Shown: in pieces, positions 35,581-47,715 of the stretch
How positions within the stretch are numbered: the stretch's first letter is position 1
How the letters are laid out: each line of letters opens with the position of its first letter
Assembly: GCA_008360955.1 (NCBI GenBank)
Contig: LUCM01006847.1
Span: 4,006-68,005, forward strand
From: Fasciolopsis buskii
Taxonomy: Eukaryota > Platyhelminthes > Trematoda > Plagiorchiida > Fasciolidae
Direction: 5' to 3'
Length of the DNA: 64,000 bases
The notes under the pieces: model-generated
Databases searched by the model: none
The model's input: the letters and a program-made list of their open reading frames with translations, nothing else
Told to the model about the DNA's origin: nothing
Program-made: the position numbers and the translations under genes

Positions 35581-37010
35581 AAATAGGGCACAGTATGGTA
35601 GATTCGTGTTCGCCATATGCAACATGTGACCCAACCAGCGCAGTCTAGTAAGCTTTATACGCTGAGATGAAGTGTCCTCAAAATCGGCAACTAATACTAA
35701 ACTCGTGGCCTCTACATTACCCATCCGACCACTCCAAACAATCCCAGCGATACTAACTAGACATCAGTGATCGAAAACCTCTAAGCGACGAACATCCACA
35801 ACACACACTATGTCTCGAAACCATACCACAGGACTGAGCGCACTGCAACACACTACACATGACCTTCTGACTTCAAAGAAATATCAGGCCAACGCCACAA
35901 GTGCTGTGTTGTCTGCCATACATGAGCTCTCAATTGTTATCGCACACGAATTACCTAATCGAAGTTCGCTGCCAACGGGTGACGCGTGTAAGCTCAACTA
36001 GTCTTTGAATGCCACCTGAAGCGGCCATTTCTTCCATCTTTTCGGCTACATTGACCCATCAGCTTCACGGTCATTCTTAAGACTTATCATCAGTTGACGC
36101 TGTTGACGCACCTTATTCACTTCCTTGCAGGTAAGCAGCTGGCGTTTTTGCTCCATTAGACACAGCGACCCTTGCACGATCCAGTGGCTCTGATGAACGC
36201 TAGATCTAGGACCACAGGCGAAACCTGCTGCCAATAGCACCGCCTGCTTGATTTCATCCCAACGCTCGTCAACAGTGTTGCGCGCCGAAAATTTTAGTTT
36301 ACCAGATAATTCTTGTTCACAGCTGTTGCGAACAGACGAATGAGATGGACGTTCGACGGCCAATCGGGTCGTTGTGTTGAAGCAGAAATTGCATTAAAAC
36401 TAACGCATGGTCCGATTCGACGTACGTGGTCCAGCACGATCTACAGTTCTGGACAGAACCGCACCAACGGTAGCTTACTGCAATATGGTCGATCAGAATC
36501 AAAATATCTGTCGAGTCAGACCGCCATGTCGCTGTGCAACACGAACTGTTTAGGAAGTTTGAGCACAAAATTGGAGAAGCCTTTCTCTGTTATCTGTTCG
36601 CAGAGCAGGCAAGGCGCAGCGCCCACCTAAAGATAACTTCGATGCACTCAGTTTTTCAACTTGTGCATCAAAATCACCTGCTATCCTACAATGTCAAAGC
36701 CTTTGCTGCTTCGAACAAGAATGACAAGTTCGTCATAAAACTGGCCTTTTTGCATGTCAGCGTTGCAGTCTGTTGAGGCGTGTGCCGAGATGACAAATAA
36801 ACCGCGCTTAACACAACAATCCTTCCGGATCCCGACTGATGCCTTCAGCCTCGCGGCGCACAAGCGACTACTAACAAGGATCCAATCTGAAAGGGCCATT
36901 CTACTATTCGCAGTTAAGGCTATTCCTACGTCGCGCTGACCCACAGCTTGAGCTGCTTCGTCTCCTGAAGTGCAAAGAAAATATCTCGACGAGACGTTTG
37001 GCACAGTTAG
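35579..37010 (-). mobile_element. RTE-like copy with reverse transcriptase core deleted
   Basis: On the minus strand, from high to low coordinates. The endonuclease comes first: SRYFLCTSGDEAAQAVGQ, DVGIALTANSRMALSDWIL, SSRLCAARLKASV, then GLFVISAHASTDC (family: GLFVVSAYAPTDC). IDHIAVSYRWCGSVQNCRS and YVESDHALVLM complete it. The linker follows (CKEVNKVRQQRQLMISLKND), continuing to ELMYGRQH at 35906. At 35905 the sequence jumps straight to the C-terminal tail (RRLEVFDH, TRLRWLGHMLHMAN). So the whole reverse transcriptase core is missing. Stops and frameshifts occur as well. The tail piece is the 327-bp segment also found at 24991-25317. Confidence 0.87.
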
Positions 37011-37387
37011 TTGAATTACTCTACTCTACTCGAATCATGAATTCGTGTTTCACTAACGCAGCAGACATCAATCGAAAGTGAGTCCATTGTCAGAGCCAAA
37101 CAGGCCTGTTAGCCAGCCTGCATGAAAGTGCACACACTGAAGGAACCGAGATTTAGAGGCTGACGAGGCTTGAGAAAACGCGAGCTAGCAAACTGAAAAC
37201 CAATTGCTACACTATTTAACAATTAGGCGTTGCGAGTTCCAGGCGTGTTATCAGTGGAGTCATTAGGGGGTGGGAGAAAGGTCATAGATTTGGTTGACGT
37301 CAAAAGAGACAGGTGGAATAAAACAGGAGGGACTCTGAGCAGTAGCTTACCTATCACTACCCACCCCGCTCGATGCGATGGGCCCTC

Positions 37388-37746
37388 ATTATCCTGCGCG
37401 GCGACCGATGAAGTAAGGGATCAGCTGTAGACGAGTAACTCATGGGGATTGATGGACGGGTACTACAGGGGAGTCCAACCGCTGAGCAGAACAACGATTA
37501 GAGTTTCTAACCAAAACCTTTGATTCCAACAAAAACCTGTCCGCAAGGCAGCAGACAATGGTTCATTGGAAGCCCATCTACTTGGATTAGTTATTCTTCC
37601 ATTCAATTTTTAGACTGAGTTGCCAACTTGAATCAATCCCCCGACCGGGATGACCAGGAGACTACTTCTTCAGGTCTCTACCCATTAATCTTCCAGGTAT
37701 GGATGGATCTTCGACTCGAGATAAACCATCCTATATGACTCGTTTG
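37388..37746. repeat. Dispersed repeat, copy 2
   Basis: Plus-orientation relative of 14683-15003, with shared gcgacgaccgatga-type start, aacaaaaacctgtc, gaccaggagactacttctt and cctatatgactcgtttggtt blocks. Confidence 0.6.
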
Positions 37747-38173
37747 GTTATGGAGACAAGCAAGCCGTCACACCACGTCAAGGGGCAGTCTCGTTGTGAG
37801 TGGCTAGTCAGAGTGCCATCTCCATACCACCACTCCGACAAAACATGAACAGTCTAATAGACCTACTGGTGTCTGGAATGTGCGGCCAGTAGAAATGAAA
37901 AACCGTGAAAAATTGGCGCTTCACACAGGGGAGGATGGGTTCGATGAGAATTAATCGGGGTCCAACAACAAAAAGCAAGCACGCGCACGGATTGTTGAGC
38001 ACTAGTCAATGTGAACAGCTGCTGATAGATGAGATCGAACCACCCAGTGTGCCGAAATGTTTTCAATGTGTGGCAATTAGTAATAAATCAAAACTATTGA
38101 ATCAATCCGGTTCTTTGACTGATTGGACAAACATGATACGAATACATTGGACAAACACATCTTAGACACAGAC

Positions 38174-38388
38174 CTTGATTGGCACTATGTACCGACTCCG
38201 TGTCCGGATCTCCATTGCCGCAGTTCGCTCCATTGCCTCCGCCACCAAAGACCCCATGCATCCCCCCAATTGCGCTGGTATTCAGGGTGGCCGAGGTAGA
38301 GTCGGCCGGAGCGGCAGTTGTATGATTCGTGTTCGTGCTACAGCTACTGTATGCTGTCCCGTTCATATTGTTTGTGAGACCATCCATG
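38174..38388 (-). CDS. dvl: Dishevelled exon: Asn/Thr/Gly-rich spacer with DTESV motif
   Basis: A 215-base exon after a good acceptor (ctcactcgtacag). The first base completes the codon CA|C from the upstream exon. The peptide is low complexity, with Asn/Thr/Ser and then GGGGNGANCGNG runs. It ends DPDTESVHSANQ, which fits the DTETDSLVSAQ segment of vertebrate Dvl between DIX and PDZ. The donor, CAAG|GTCTGT, is weaker than the others, but it is in the phase needed to join the His-rich exon at 26008. The low-complexity part looks lineage-specific. The exact 3' boundary is the least certain junction in the model. Confidence 0.78.
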
Positions 38389-39646
38389 CTGTACGAGTGA
38401 GAAAGTGGGAATATTGAACGAAACAACAGCCCATTAAGGGTGTTATCACCAGATATCGTACGATACAGGAACTAAATAAGTGTTCATAACGGATAAATGT
38501 GATTCTTCTTGAGCTAAAATACAGAAAAGCAACAAAATCGGCAATCCAACGGGCAACGGACTGGCTTAAACACATGACAACAAACAATATATAGCCACGG
38601 CGGACATTCCAGTAGATAACGAATATTCAAAATTTAATTCAATATTTATGTAACCAACGGTCAAGATAGAGAGTAACGGACTGTGTAACGAATGCATTTG
38701 CGTAGCGTCCAGAGTAGTGAAGACGACTGATATTATGCATCTATTAAAACGCACCGTTTTTGGATAGTAGTCTACACCCGATCGTAGCAGAGTCTAACCG
38801 AACAATTCTACTGAATGGCAGTAGTCGCGTAATGATGAGTGGCGCTCAGAATATAAATAACCGATAATAGAGCTCAAGTCATTTTACAACCATCAACCTA
38901 TCATTAATGTGCTCCGCTTTCAACTGCAAATTCACGATACCGCACTCAAAAAATAGGGACGAACAAGGGGATGGGAGGAGAATATCTGCAAGGTAGGTGG
39001 CGGAGACAACAATCAGGAAGACAGAAAGTCGATGCAAGGATGCCGCTAACCGTGGTATTTAACGAAACCGCTCAATGCATCCAAGCATTGATTGAAAAAT
39101 CCCATGGATCCAAACCAAGCAATTTCCGTCTACATCAGATAGATAATTTATGGACTGATCAGTCTAAGCAATTCTGCAAAAACTGCTTACAGCGACAGAA
39201 ACCATCTGCGGACACATTGTTCATTCTAAAAACTGAATTATAGAATTCAGCATTTACTGTCAATCTTTGAAATTACTAGGACAATTCGGTCACCTTACCC
39301 GTCCAAAATCAAGTAGAAATATGTTCAAACGTTAACAGTGGCGGAACATCTTCCATCGGTGAAAGCGTTGTTTTTGAAACGACTGAACCCATTATCGTCG
39401 TGTAAAGTCCACTTTAAACGAATCCCACAAGCAGAAGACGACCAAATAAACCAAAAACAACAAAATCGCTTCAATAAAACCATTTCATACAAAAGGAAGG
39501 TCTGACACTGAACCAATCCGCCACTGCAATAGAACCTTGCACCTTTGAAGATGCTAAACCAAGCCCAACCACGATCACAGAATCGATCAAAGGACAGAGA
39601 AAAGCTTGCAATATATTGTTTTTCACCAGGCAAAATAACACTGAAT
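38389..39646. other. Part of a dvl intron, nothing recognised
   Basis: No exon or repeat motif that I can support. Confidence 0.5.
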
Positions 39647-41215
39647 GCGTATTCTAAGTCAGACGATTTCCTGTCTGAATAAACACCGACACCACCAGTC
39701 TACCACGAAGATGAAAATATCTCCATAATCACATCGATTTCGGAGTTAAAGAAGAACGTAGAGAGACCAACCCATACAATAACCACTGCCTGTGATGAAC
39801 AGAAATGCAAGGCTGTCGTAAGCACAAATTCAGCTTCGGTTGGTTCCATATAAACATTGAAAGAACGGAATAAATTTCTCTCCTGCATTCTTCAGTCAAA
39901 AGCGGCACCACAGAATTCCACGGTCTAATGAGTCGATTACCGATCTCACATCAAGAAACACAGAGATTGTGGATATACAGAATCTACCCCTATGTCCTAA
40001 TACTTTCAAAATTCGCTTCCTTTCCCAGATGGCTTTAAACAGTTCTAATAATTCGACTGCTAAAACTTCGCCACGATCCTTGAAAAAAACACCGACATAG
40101 CTTACCTAGATCAGGCTCATAGTTAGCTGACAACTCAGGGATTTGGGCATCTCACTATATGCGTATGCGTTATCCGAGAGAACGAATATGCAAGCATCTA
40201 ACAGAACAATTGAAGTCAAACATACCTCTCATTCCGGAACCCCTACGAAACTTGAAGTTATGCATAGTGTCTGACGCCGTGTACAAACCATCTTTAATCC
40301 ACTCCCAATATTCCCTAGAAGACCGGGATTTTGGTTGTGTTGACAAGCACCTCGAAAGCAACGACCGGAACTCAAGTCGACGATTATCACTTAGATGCGA
40401 CCGTGCAAAACAGGTGGGTCTGGTGTTGGTGCGATCACGGATCACTCGCAAACATGGTGTGATCTAATTTCACACATTTGGACCACAACAACTCACAATC
40501 TTCAACTGATCGGTTCCATTGATGACCAACGATGCAGCTTATTTGAATCCTACTTTGTGAAGGCGAAGGAGGGCCCTAGGTGAGCCGATGTCGGTCTAAA
40601 TGGCAAAAGTCTGTGTTCGCTTGAAAAAGTCAACCAGCAGAACAAACCTGATCGAGGCAACCATCGTTGTCGGCTCGATCGACTGGGACAGCAATTGGGT
40701 CTCAAATGCGCCCCTCTGTGTCCCCAAAACAATCAACTTGGACACTAAAGTCATCGGCGATAACCACAAAGTCCGTCGAACACATACTTCGGTAGGAATC
40801 ATCTTTAGCCTCAAGATAACTGTAGTCAGTGGGAGCATATACAAAAACGATAAACAGACAATCATGCGGTTGATATGCAAAAGACTGTCCAACAGGACGA
40901 TACACAAAAGGTTATTCACTGGGATCCTGTCCAGTAGTGGACGCTCGACTTTCTTGCTTAAAGCGATCTCGACGCCAGCATGACCATGGGCCCTTGACAC
41001 CGGGAGAACGGAAATTCAAAGAGCGGGACCTTTAGTTGCTCGCCCTGAGACCCAGACGGGACTCAAAGCAGAGCTCCGTGATACCGGACGTGCCTCTAGA
41101 TTGCAGGTAAGGGAATGGCCATGAATACTGATGGTTAGTCGTGAATAAGCTGTGGCCAGGTTCGCTGAATGGTAGTGTGAAGGCCACGGTGGTTTTTCGC
41201 CTGGAAAGCACAAAC
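39647..41215 (-). mobile_element. RTE-like copy A, endonuclease to reverse transcriptase palm
   Basis: On the minus strand from about 41215 down. Endonuclease pieces come first: GHAGVEIALSKKVERPLLDR, IPVNNLLCIVLLDS, then in another frame FVYAPTDYSYLEAKDDSYRS and DFVVIADDFSVQV (family: YAPTDCS...DIVVVAGDFNAQ). The linker reads RSLLSRCLSTQ and EYWEWIKDGL. The palm block reads VFLDVRSVIDSLDRGILW. The copy ends at 39647 at LEYA, one residue into the YADD catalytic motif. From 39647 to about 41008 it is near-identical to copies B and C. Multiple stops. Confidence 0.87.
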
Positions 41216-41669
41216 CCGCTGGTGTCGCTGTGGCGTGATGGATGTGGCCCGCCAGTACCCCTTATCGTGTTCCGATGACCCGAAGGGTTTTTCTGAGAAA
41301 AGGCAAAAGAACTGTTCACGCGACTGCTGTCTCTTCTGGCATTACCATGCTACCGTGCAGATCGCGTTAGGCTGTACATTTTCGAAAAATTGCCATCCTC
41401 TGCATCAGGCGACCAAGCAGTACACTAGACAACAACTCAAAGAAACCTGACTTTACACCGTTTCGCACGCTCCGCAAGTCGTGGAAACGATCTACGACCG
41501 TACATAACTGCTCATTTCCCCTAGAGATCCATGTCTCCGTTTTTTGTGTCATATTTATGCATTCCTTGAGAATTTTCAGAAGTTGTCATTGTTCCATCAC
41601 TTCCTGATTCGGCTAGCATTCAAGTCTCACCGAACGCGCTATTGGCGGTTGGTCCTGTTCTTCGTTCTC

Positions 41670-42545
41670 GATACCCTCTTGAATTAGCCACGTTGAACGT
41701 GCGAATGTTGATGCAGACAGAACACTAAAGAACCTAGCAATCGAGGTATTTTATCTAAGAAACCCATATTCAAGTCTCCAGCTCTGCCATTCAATAAACA
41801 TTCCGTACAATCTTTCAGTACGCACCTCTGAAGACAAAGCTGCGACTGCCAGGCAAGCTAACGATGGTGCAGTCATGTGACAAGGCTAAAACTTCATTAC
41901 CTGACCTTCAATACCCCAATTGATAATTCGTCGTGCGCAACGAGAGAAGCAGTCGTCGAACTAGTAGACGCGGTTTGTTAGTGGTCCCAGCGTACGTGCC
42001 TACAGATTGCAGTTAAAATGCGATTAAGGACACATTCTATGAAAAGCTGCACGACTACTTACGTACGGCAAAGCGGGTGACATTATAATTTCAACAGAGG
42101 ATATGAGTACTCGAGTAGGTTAGCGGTCCTAGGACAAGGTGTATTTGGGAGGTCAGTTTGGTCTCATTTCCCATTTTTCCTGGTCCGAACTATTCGCTGT
42201 TTCATGCAACCATGAATTTCAAACGCTCCAATTGCCGGTATTTTACCTGACGTCCGCTCTCTTCCAGTCAATTAATGGCCTAGATCGATCACACTGCTAC
42301 ATCCTATAAATGGCGGAGCTACATACACGATTACCGGTGGCAGTTGAGCACACTTCCTAACACTGCACCAAGTTGTAAGTGTTTTAGTGGGCGCTTGAAA
42401 CGCGCGTCGCAGTGATGGTTGGACTGCGGGAAGCTCTTTGGTCAAACTTTTGGAAGCGCGCTAGCTGGAAACTAGAGTTGTTCACAACTCACAGCATCAA
42501 CAACCACTGATCACCTATCAAGAATGCCTTGCATACTGCGCGTTT
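41670..42545 (+). mobile_element. RTE-like endonuclease fragment
   Basis: Plus-strand pieces in order: LELATLNVRMLMQTEH (the family's N-terminal LATLNVRTL), ETHIQVSS, then GLLVVPAYVPTDCS and IKDTFYEKLHDYLRTAKR, then IDHTATSYKWRSYIHDYR. These are the start, middle and end blocks of the AP-type endonuclease. The linker from about 42386 resembles the one at 27957. Heavily broken. A 189-codon frame follows (42552-43121); it contains VLDTIERAILCGF, weakly like a palm-A block, but is otherwise unrecognised. Confidence 0.75.
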
Positions 42546-44036
42546 AGTGAGGTGTCGTTTGATTTGTCGTGTTGTGACACCCTGGATTTCCTTTCGGCTG
42601 ATTACTGTCTATCCCGTAATACGGCTTGCTTTTTGAACACTCACTTAAGTATTATTGCATTGGCATCACTATCGCTATCAAGCCGGGGTAAAATGCATAC
42701 CTCTGCGTGCACTCCGAAACAGTTTGCCACTCGAATTGGTATAGTGTGCGGACGCTCAACGCAGCAGTGCGTCCGCTCTATTTCTTGCCTTTTTACCATT
42801 GGTACGGTACCGCAATTATTCGTGGCACCTCGCACGACCTCAGCACCGGAACAATGGGAGATAGCATTGTCTATCCAAGAAAGAGTACTAGACACAATTG
42901 AACGAGCGATACTTTGCGGCTTCCCATATAACAGAAAAGGATTTTCTTCTGGAACCCTAATCGGATCCTTGGACTCAAAAGTCAAATCAACAAGGCACAG
43001 GAACGACAACCTAAATTATGCGGTGAAAAACAACGATAGAAAAAGTACTAGAAGAATAAAGCGAATGGAGAGTAGATCGCAAGTGGTGACACCGTACATT
43101 AACAGATTTGTACTGGACTAGGTCGATGGCAGTCAAGAAAGAAAGCGAAACTTTGCTTCTAACTCAATTGTGGTACTAGAGAGTAAGATGTGTTTAGCTG
43201 AACGTAAAAAAGCATCACTGGGAAAAAAGGAAAACAATCTACTTGGACAGCACTACGACAAAATCGGTCACGTATACCTGCATCGAGAATAGGAAATTTA
43301 TTAACTGACATCGAAAATGGATAATGAAAAGAATTCTTCGGTATTTATGGCGCACGATGGTTTTCCTATCACGGATAAATATGTCAACGAAAGACAACAT
43401 TTTACCCCCTCGCAGAATAACCTATTTCTTTCGCATGTTTCCGCACAAGTGTATTTCACGGCCTCAAAGAAATAGCGCGTTTGTACGATATAATGACATC
43501 CAACAATATAAAACCCGGATCGAAGGATAGTCAACCCATTGCCTCACAGATTAGATGTAATAGCGAGCTAGACAAAAGCGGAAGAGGGGAGTGGCGACTG
43601 TGGAGTTTGAACCGCCTTAACGACTGGGCAACGAATGCTTTAAAATGCTGGACCTCAGTGGAAAGGAAAGCAAATCTTGACCAGCTCTGATGAGTCCTTG
43701 GTCAAAAGTGGTTGACTGAGACAGCCGATATTCTTATCACTGATCCCATTGGTGCATTAGCACGATTCCATGTTGCTTAACTTCGTTAATCGGACGTCGT
43801 GTGTTCGCGACACTAAAATCCAAGGGCCCTGCAATAAACTAGTGAATGTCACGTGAAAAATACAGTGCATTGTAGCCAGAGTTTATTGCCTGAGGCATCC
43901 AAAGATGGAATGGTGCCGTCCAGAAAGTAATCCGGGTGCATAGACAAAAAAGATGGTGAAATATTATTGCTTAACAAGTTTTAACAAACGACTTGTCGCG
44001 GATCTGGCAGATAGTATAGAATAAAACCGCACTCAC
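42546..44036. other. Intronic stretch after the endonuclease fragment
   Basis: Contains the 189-codon frame 42552-43121, which I cannot assign beyond a weak reverse-transcriptase-like patch. The rest shows nothing I can support. Confidence 0.4.
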
Positions 44037-44146
44037 TGAGCACCACCATGCGACGAAAATTCAGCGCTTTTGGTCCTCAATGTAACATCATCAACTTGGT
44101 CTGCGGGACCAGAATCTGAAACCGTGCTCCCATCTGCTGTGACAAG
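44037..44146 (-). CDS. dvl: Dishevelled exon: just after the DIX domain
   Basis: A 110-base exon from an acceptor (ctaccccaccacag) to the donor GTGAGTGCGG. It begins LVTADGSTVSDSG, directly continuing the preceding exon's GRVVSW. Fly and vertebrate Dsh/Dvl read SWLVSAEGSxQSD or SWLVSSD at the same place. The rest is a short polar spacer (DQVDDVTLRTKSAEFSSHGG). It starts at a codon boundary and ends with two bases of a His codon completed at 38388. Confidence 0.88.
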
Positions 44147-45414
44147 CTGTGGTGGGGTAGAATAAATATATGCTATGATTGTAACGGCAATAGACCGCAA
44201 CGAAATATGTAAAAGCAAACAAATTTAAAAACAATATCCCAGATAGATTTCCGGGTCGCACCATTCAACATTCGAGACGATACAAGACAGTGAACACCGT
44301 GATACTCCAGAAAGTAAAGACTGAATTCCAATAGGTCAGATATCAATTATTGAGGCGTACATACGAACAAGATCCGGGATGTGCGTGCACACAATGAAGA
44401 TTAGCCTGTCAACGACAACGGGAAGCAATTTCCTTATTCGAAATCACGTCCAATTAAGAGAATGTAGGTGGGAATACAAATTCAGCGCACTATATTTAGA
44501 AATTCACACGTTGCACCTTCGTTTTCCTGACAGCCGTTTCGCTTGTCAAACATTTCTATTCACATACTTCAATTGGCCGTTGGACATGGATAACTCAAAA
44601 GGTCTCCCAACGGGAAGATCCGTCAAAAGAAACTGCTTCACTTATAGTGAACACGTGCTCAGTGGGCCGAGTAGAAGCGTTTTGAATATCAAATGCGCAC
44701 TAATTCGATTTTAACTGATTCTATTACCAAGCTCTCACGATCAACTTAGTGGCGACGTTCTCTGCATCTGTCTATCCCAGGTCAGTTAATTTTAACGGTA
44801 GATATGATTCCATTATGTAATAGCGTCACTGTTCTTCACTGTACAACTGTATGCTGCCCAGAGTTTGTCACGGCCTGAGAACAGGGGAACGGTCAGCCGT
44901 AAATGAACGGCCGCAGATAAGCAGCGGCAGTATCGAGAAAGCGGTGGGTTTCCTCTTTAACAAGCCTACATCTAATTAGATGGAACTGATGACGAGCGCA
45001 GCATGGTGCGCAGTATTCTCATGACATCGTACTGTAGTAGACACGTACAAAACGAGTTTCTTACTCGCGGGTTTTACTGGGACTCCGAAAAGTACTGAGA
45101 CTTCCATTTGAAACGACCGGAACGTCTAGGGGTTGAAATACCGGTTACACGATTCCCAATGACTTTGTTCTGCACCACTAAATCGCAAACCAGATCCTCC
45201 GAAAAAAGGTTTCCTGCGTTCATCCTATACTCCGGTCTGAGAAGTCGAGTAGTACAAAGTCAACAAATGAGCCATGAACTGTCGTGGGTACTCCATGATG
45301 CGAGGTGGGAAGTCAAGGGAGTTGACGTATAATTAACTGCATAATTTTTTTCCTGTCTTTTCTGCATTGTTTCCCCGTATGTATAAACATATATGTATAT
45401 ATGTAAGCAAGTAA
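44147..45414. other. Part of a dvl intron, nothing recognised
   Basis: No exon, element or RNA that I can support. Confidence 0.5.
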
Positions 45415-45762
45415 GTAAGTAAGTAGTATCTGGATGAGTGAACCAAATTTGCCCGGGAGCACACGACCGGTTTGGCGGTTATTGTCGCTCGTCAGAAATG
45501 CGTACCCGGTGCTCTCTTGTCCAAACATCTACATACTTGTACACTCCGAATTGATATGTCTGTCTCATGAGAATCGAATGTGTAGCGTGAGGAGTCTGCA
45601 TGGAAGCTGTTGGTCAAAGAGTCCAGAGAAGCAGCACAAGTGTGATTCATTGATAATTGTTTGTCAGTTGGGCTGAGCGAACGTTAGGAACGAGGGCAGA
45701 ATGCCCCAGAATATACATATGTATATATAGAAGTAGTAAGTAGTAATTGGATGAGTGAACAA

Positions 45763-45796
<34 letters not shown>

Positions 45797-46176
45797 GCAG
45801 GAAGTAGTATCTGGATGCGTAAACAAAATTAGCCCGGGAGCACACGACCGGTTTGGCGGTTATTGTCGCTCGTCAGAAATGCGTACCCGATGCTCTCTTG
45901 TCCAAACATCCACATACTTGTACACTCCGAATTGATTGATATTTCTCACCAGAATCGAATCTGTAGCAACAGGAGTGTGCATGGAAGCTCTTCGTCGAAG
46001 AGTCCACAGAAGAATCACAACTGTGATTCGTTGATAATTCTTTGTCAGTTGGGCTGAGCCAACCTTAGGAACGAGGGCAGAATGCCCCAGAATATACGTA
46101 TGTATATATAGAAGCAGGAAGTAGTATCTGGATGCGTAAACAAAATTAGCCCGGGAGCACACGACCGGTTTCGCGG

Positions 46177-46180
<4 letters not shown>
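45415..46180. repeat. 317-bp tandem repeat with truncated units
   Basis: Full unit 1 (about 45415-45732) and full unit 2 (about 45797-46113) match at high identity. Each starts near aagtagtatctggatg, contains gcccgggagcacacgaccgg and attgtcgctcgtcagaaatg, and ends gcccagaatatac-like sequence plus a short TA run. Between them is a truncated unit ending in a TA tract (45733-45796). A third unit is cut after cggttta-like sequence by another TA tract (46114-46208). No protein family recognised on either strand. Confidence 0.8.
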
Positions 46181-46212
<32 letters not shown>

Positions 46213-47364
46213 GCACCATTTAGATGCATTTCTGTTTGGAACAATCACCAGTACATATTCATTGCGCATCGACAAGCGTGAAAAGCCTGGCGATTTCCTA
46301 GTCAACGGAAATCCACCACTATTTTGACTGGTCAAGTTATCAGACCTTTTAAATTGTTTTTAAAACAATATACTTAAGCTTCCCGTGAAAAGTCATTTGA
46401 TGACAGGAGCTAATCTCCATGTGGAAAACGGTCCACAACATCAAAGCCTGTGGTGGATTCAGTGGTAACGTTTACCAGAATATTAAGAAGTAGTTCGGAA
46501 AGCCTGAACCGAGTCGTCACGAGACGCTCCAGTTACGACAGAGCGGGTGTACAGAGCAGACTTTTAGCAAGGAATAAACTGCTGTACCGCGAATGCTTCT
46601 GTGATGTCCATTGGCAAACTGAACGCTGTTGCTGAGTGATGTATCATGTATCATTTTGTGGAGGTCATTTACTCTGAATTGTCCTTATCCGTTAGTCAAG
46701 AACAGAAGACAAGCGGAAACTATCGCTGCTTGGGAATCGGAACCCTTAGTAGATCGATCTGCCGGGCGAACAATATTATAAATGCTCATGTGAAATATAA
46801 GGAATTGGAAAGCAGTGATCATTTGGAACAAATGTTGAAAGTAAGCAATTTGGGATGATTGGAACACGTTCATGTCCACGAAGCGACTCTATTGGCACAT
46901 TTTTTCTCGAGGCGCAAATAGGTTAGCGAACAAGAAAATTTAGCCAGACGGCGGGCTTAGTCGAGCTAAATACGTTTTAGGTCCCGTTTCAAGTTCATGG
47001 TATCCGACTGCCATATGATTGCAGGTACTACGCTACCCGATTAGATAACCTGAACAGCGGTGAAGCCGCTTCTCATATTTTCTATTTACAAGATACTTGT
47101 TACTTCACCATTACGCTTCTACTTCTCTGCACTTTATCAGACGATGACGTCAAGGGCCCAAGCGCAAGCAGAGTAAGAAAACAGAATAAAAAGATCGAAC
47201 AGATTCGATGAACACTCATGGTGCTTCAATTCAACACATCGAAATTTTCCCGTCTCCGGTATATATTTCAGATGTTCGAGCAGAATGTTCAGTCCAGTTG
47301 TTAAAAATAACAAACTGGCACAAAATGTTTTAGTTTCCGCAACTTCAAAAGAATAACCATCTGC

Positions 47365-47368
<4 letters not shown>
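46181..47368. other. Part of a dvl intron, TA tract then unrecognised sequence
   Basis: A TA tract to 46208 closes the tandem repeat. The rest carries nothing I can support. Confidence 0.5.

Positions 47369-47424
<56 letters not shown>
47369..47424. repeat. (TA)n microsatellite
   Basis: Pure TA tract of about 56 bp, the longest in the window. Confidence 0.97.
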
Positions 47425-47427
<3 letters not shown>

Positions 47428-47715
47428 CTTGATTTCAGGCAAAAAAGACATCGAGGATAGTGAAATGAAGACTAAAATGAGTTGAATAAATATGCAAATA
47501 AAATGAGATTTTCGATGAGAAAAACGACACTAGCTTCACCAATGAGTCAAACTAATTATTGTCTATAATGTCCGCATAAGGAGATCTAGAAATCAGCCTG
47601 AATCTACTCGGGTTAGTCTACTGCTTGAAGTTTCTATATCAACTTTAAATGTCAACGACTGGCCACTTTGGCTTAGCCAAGGACACAAGGTGTTTTCGGT
47701 AAATGCTCTCAGGTG

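Noticed and set aside
36313..36630. Plus-strand 105-codon open frame
   Set aside because: It is the antisense shadow of the minus-strand RTE endonuclease at 36046-37004.
40600..40983. Plus-strand 127-codon open frame, repeated at 58134-58553
   Set aside because: Conserved between copies only because the underlying RTE segment is duplicated; the minus strand carries the real endonuclease motifs.
42552..43121. 189-codon plus-strand open frame
   Set aside because: Long, but follows an RTE endonuclease relic and only a short patch (VLDTIERAILCGF) resembles a reverse transcriptase. Not called as a gene.
43686..43712. ctgatgagtcc followed by caaaag, hammerhead-like
   Set aside because: Stem II cannot close properly, GAAA is absent, and no stem I partners are visible.
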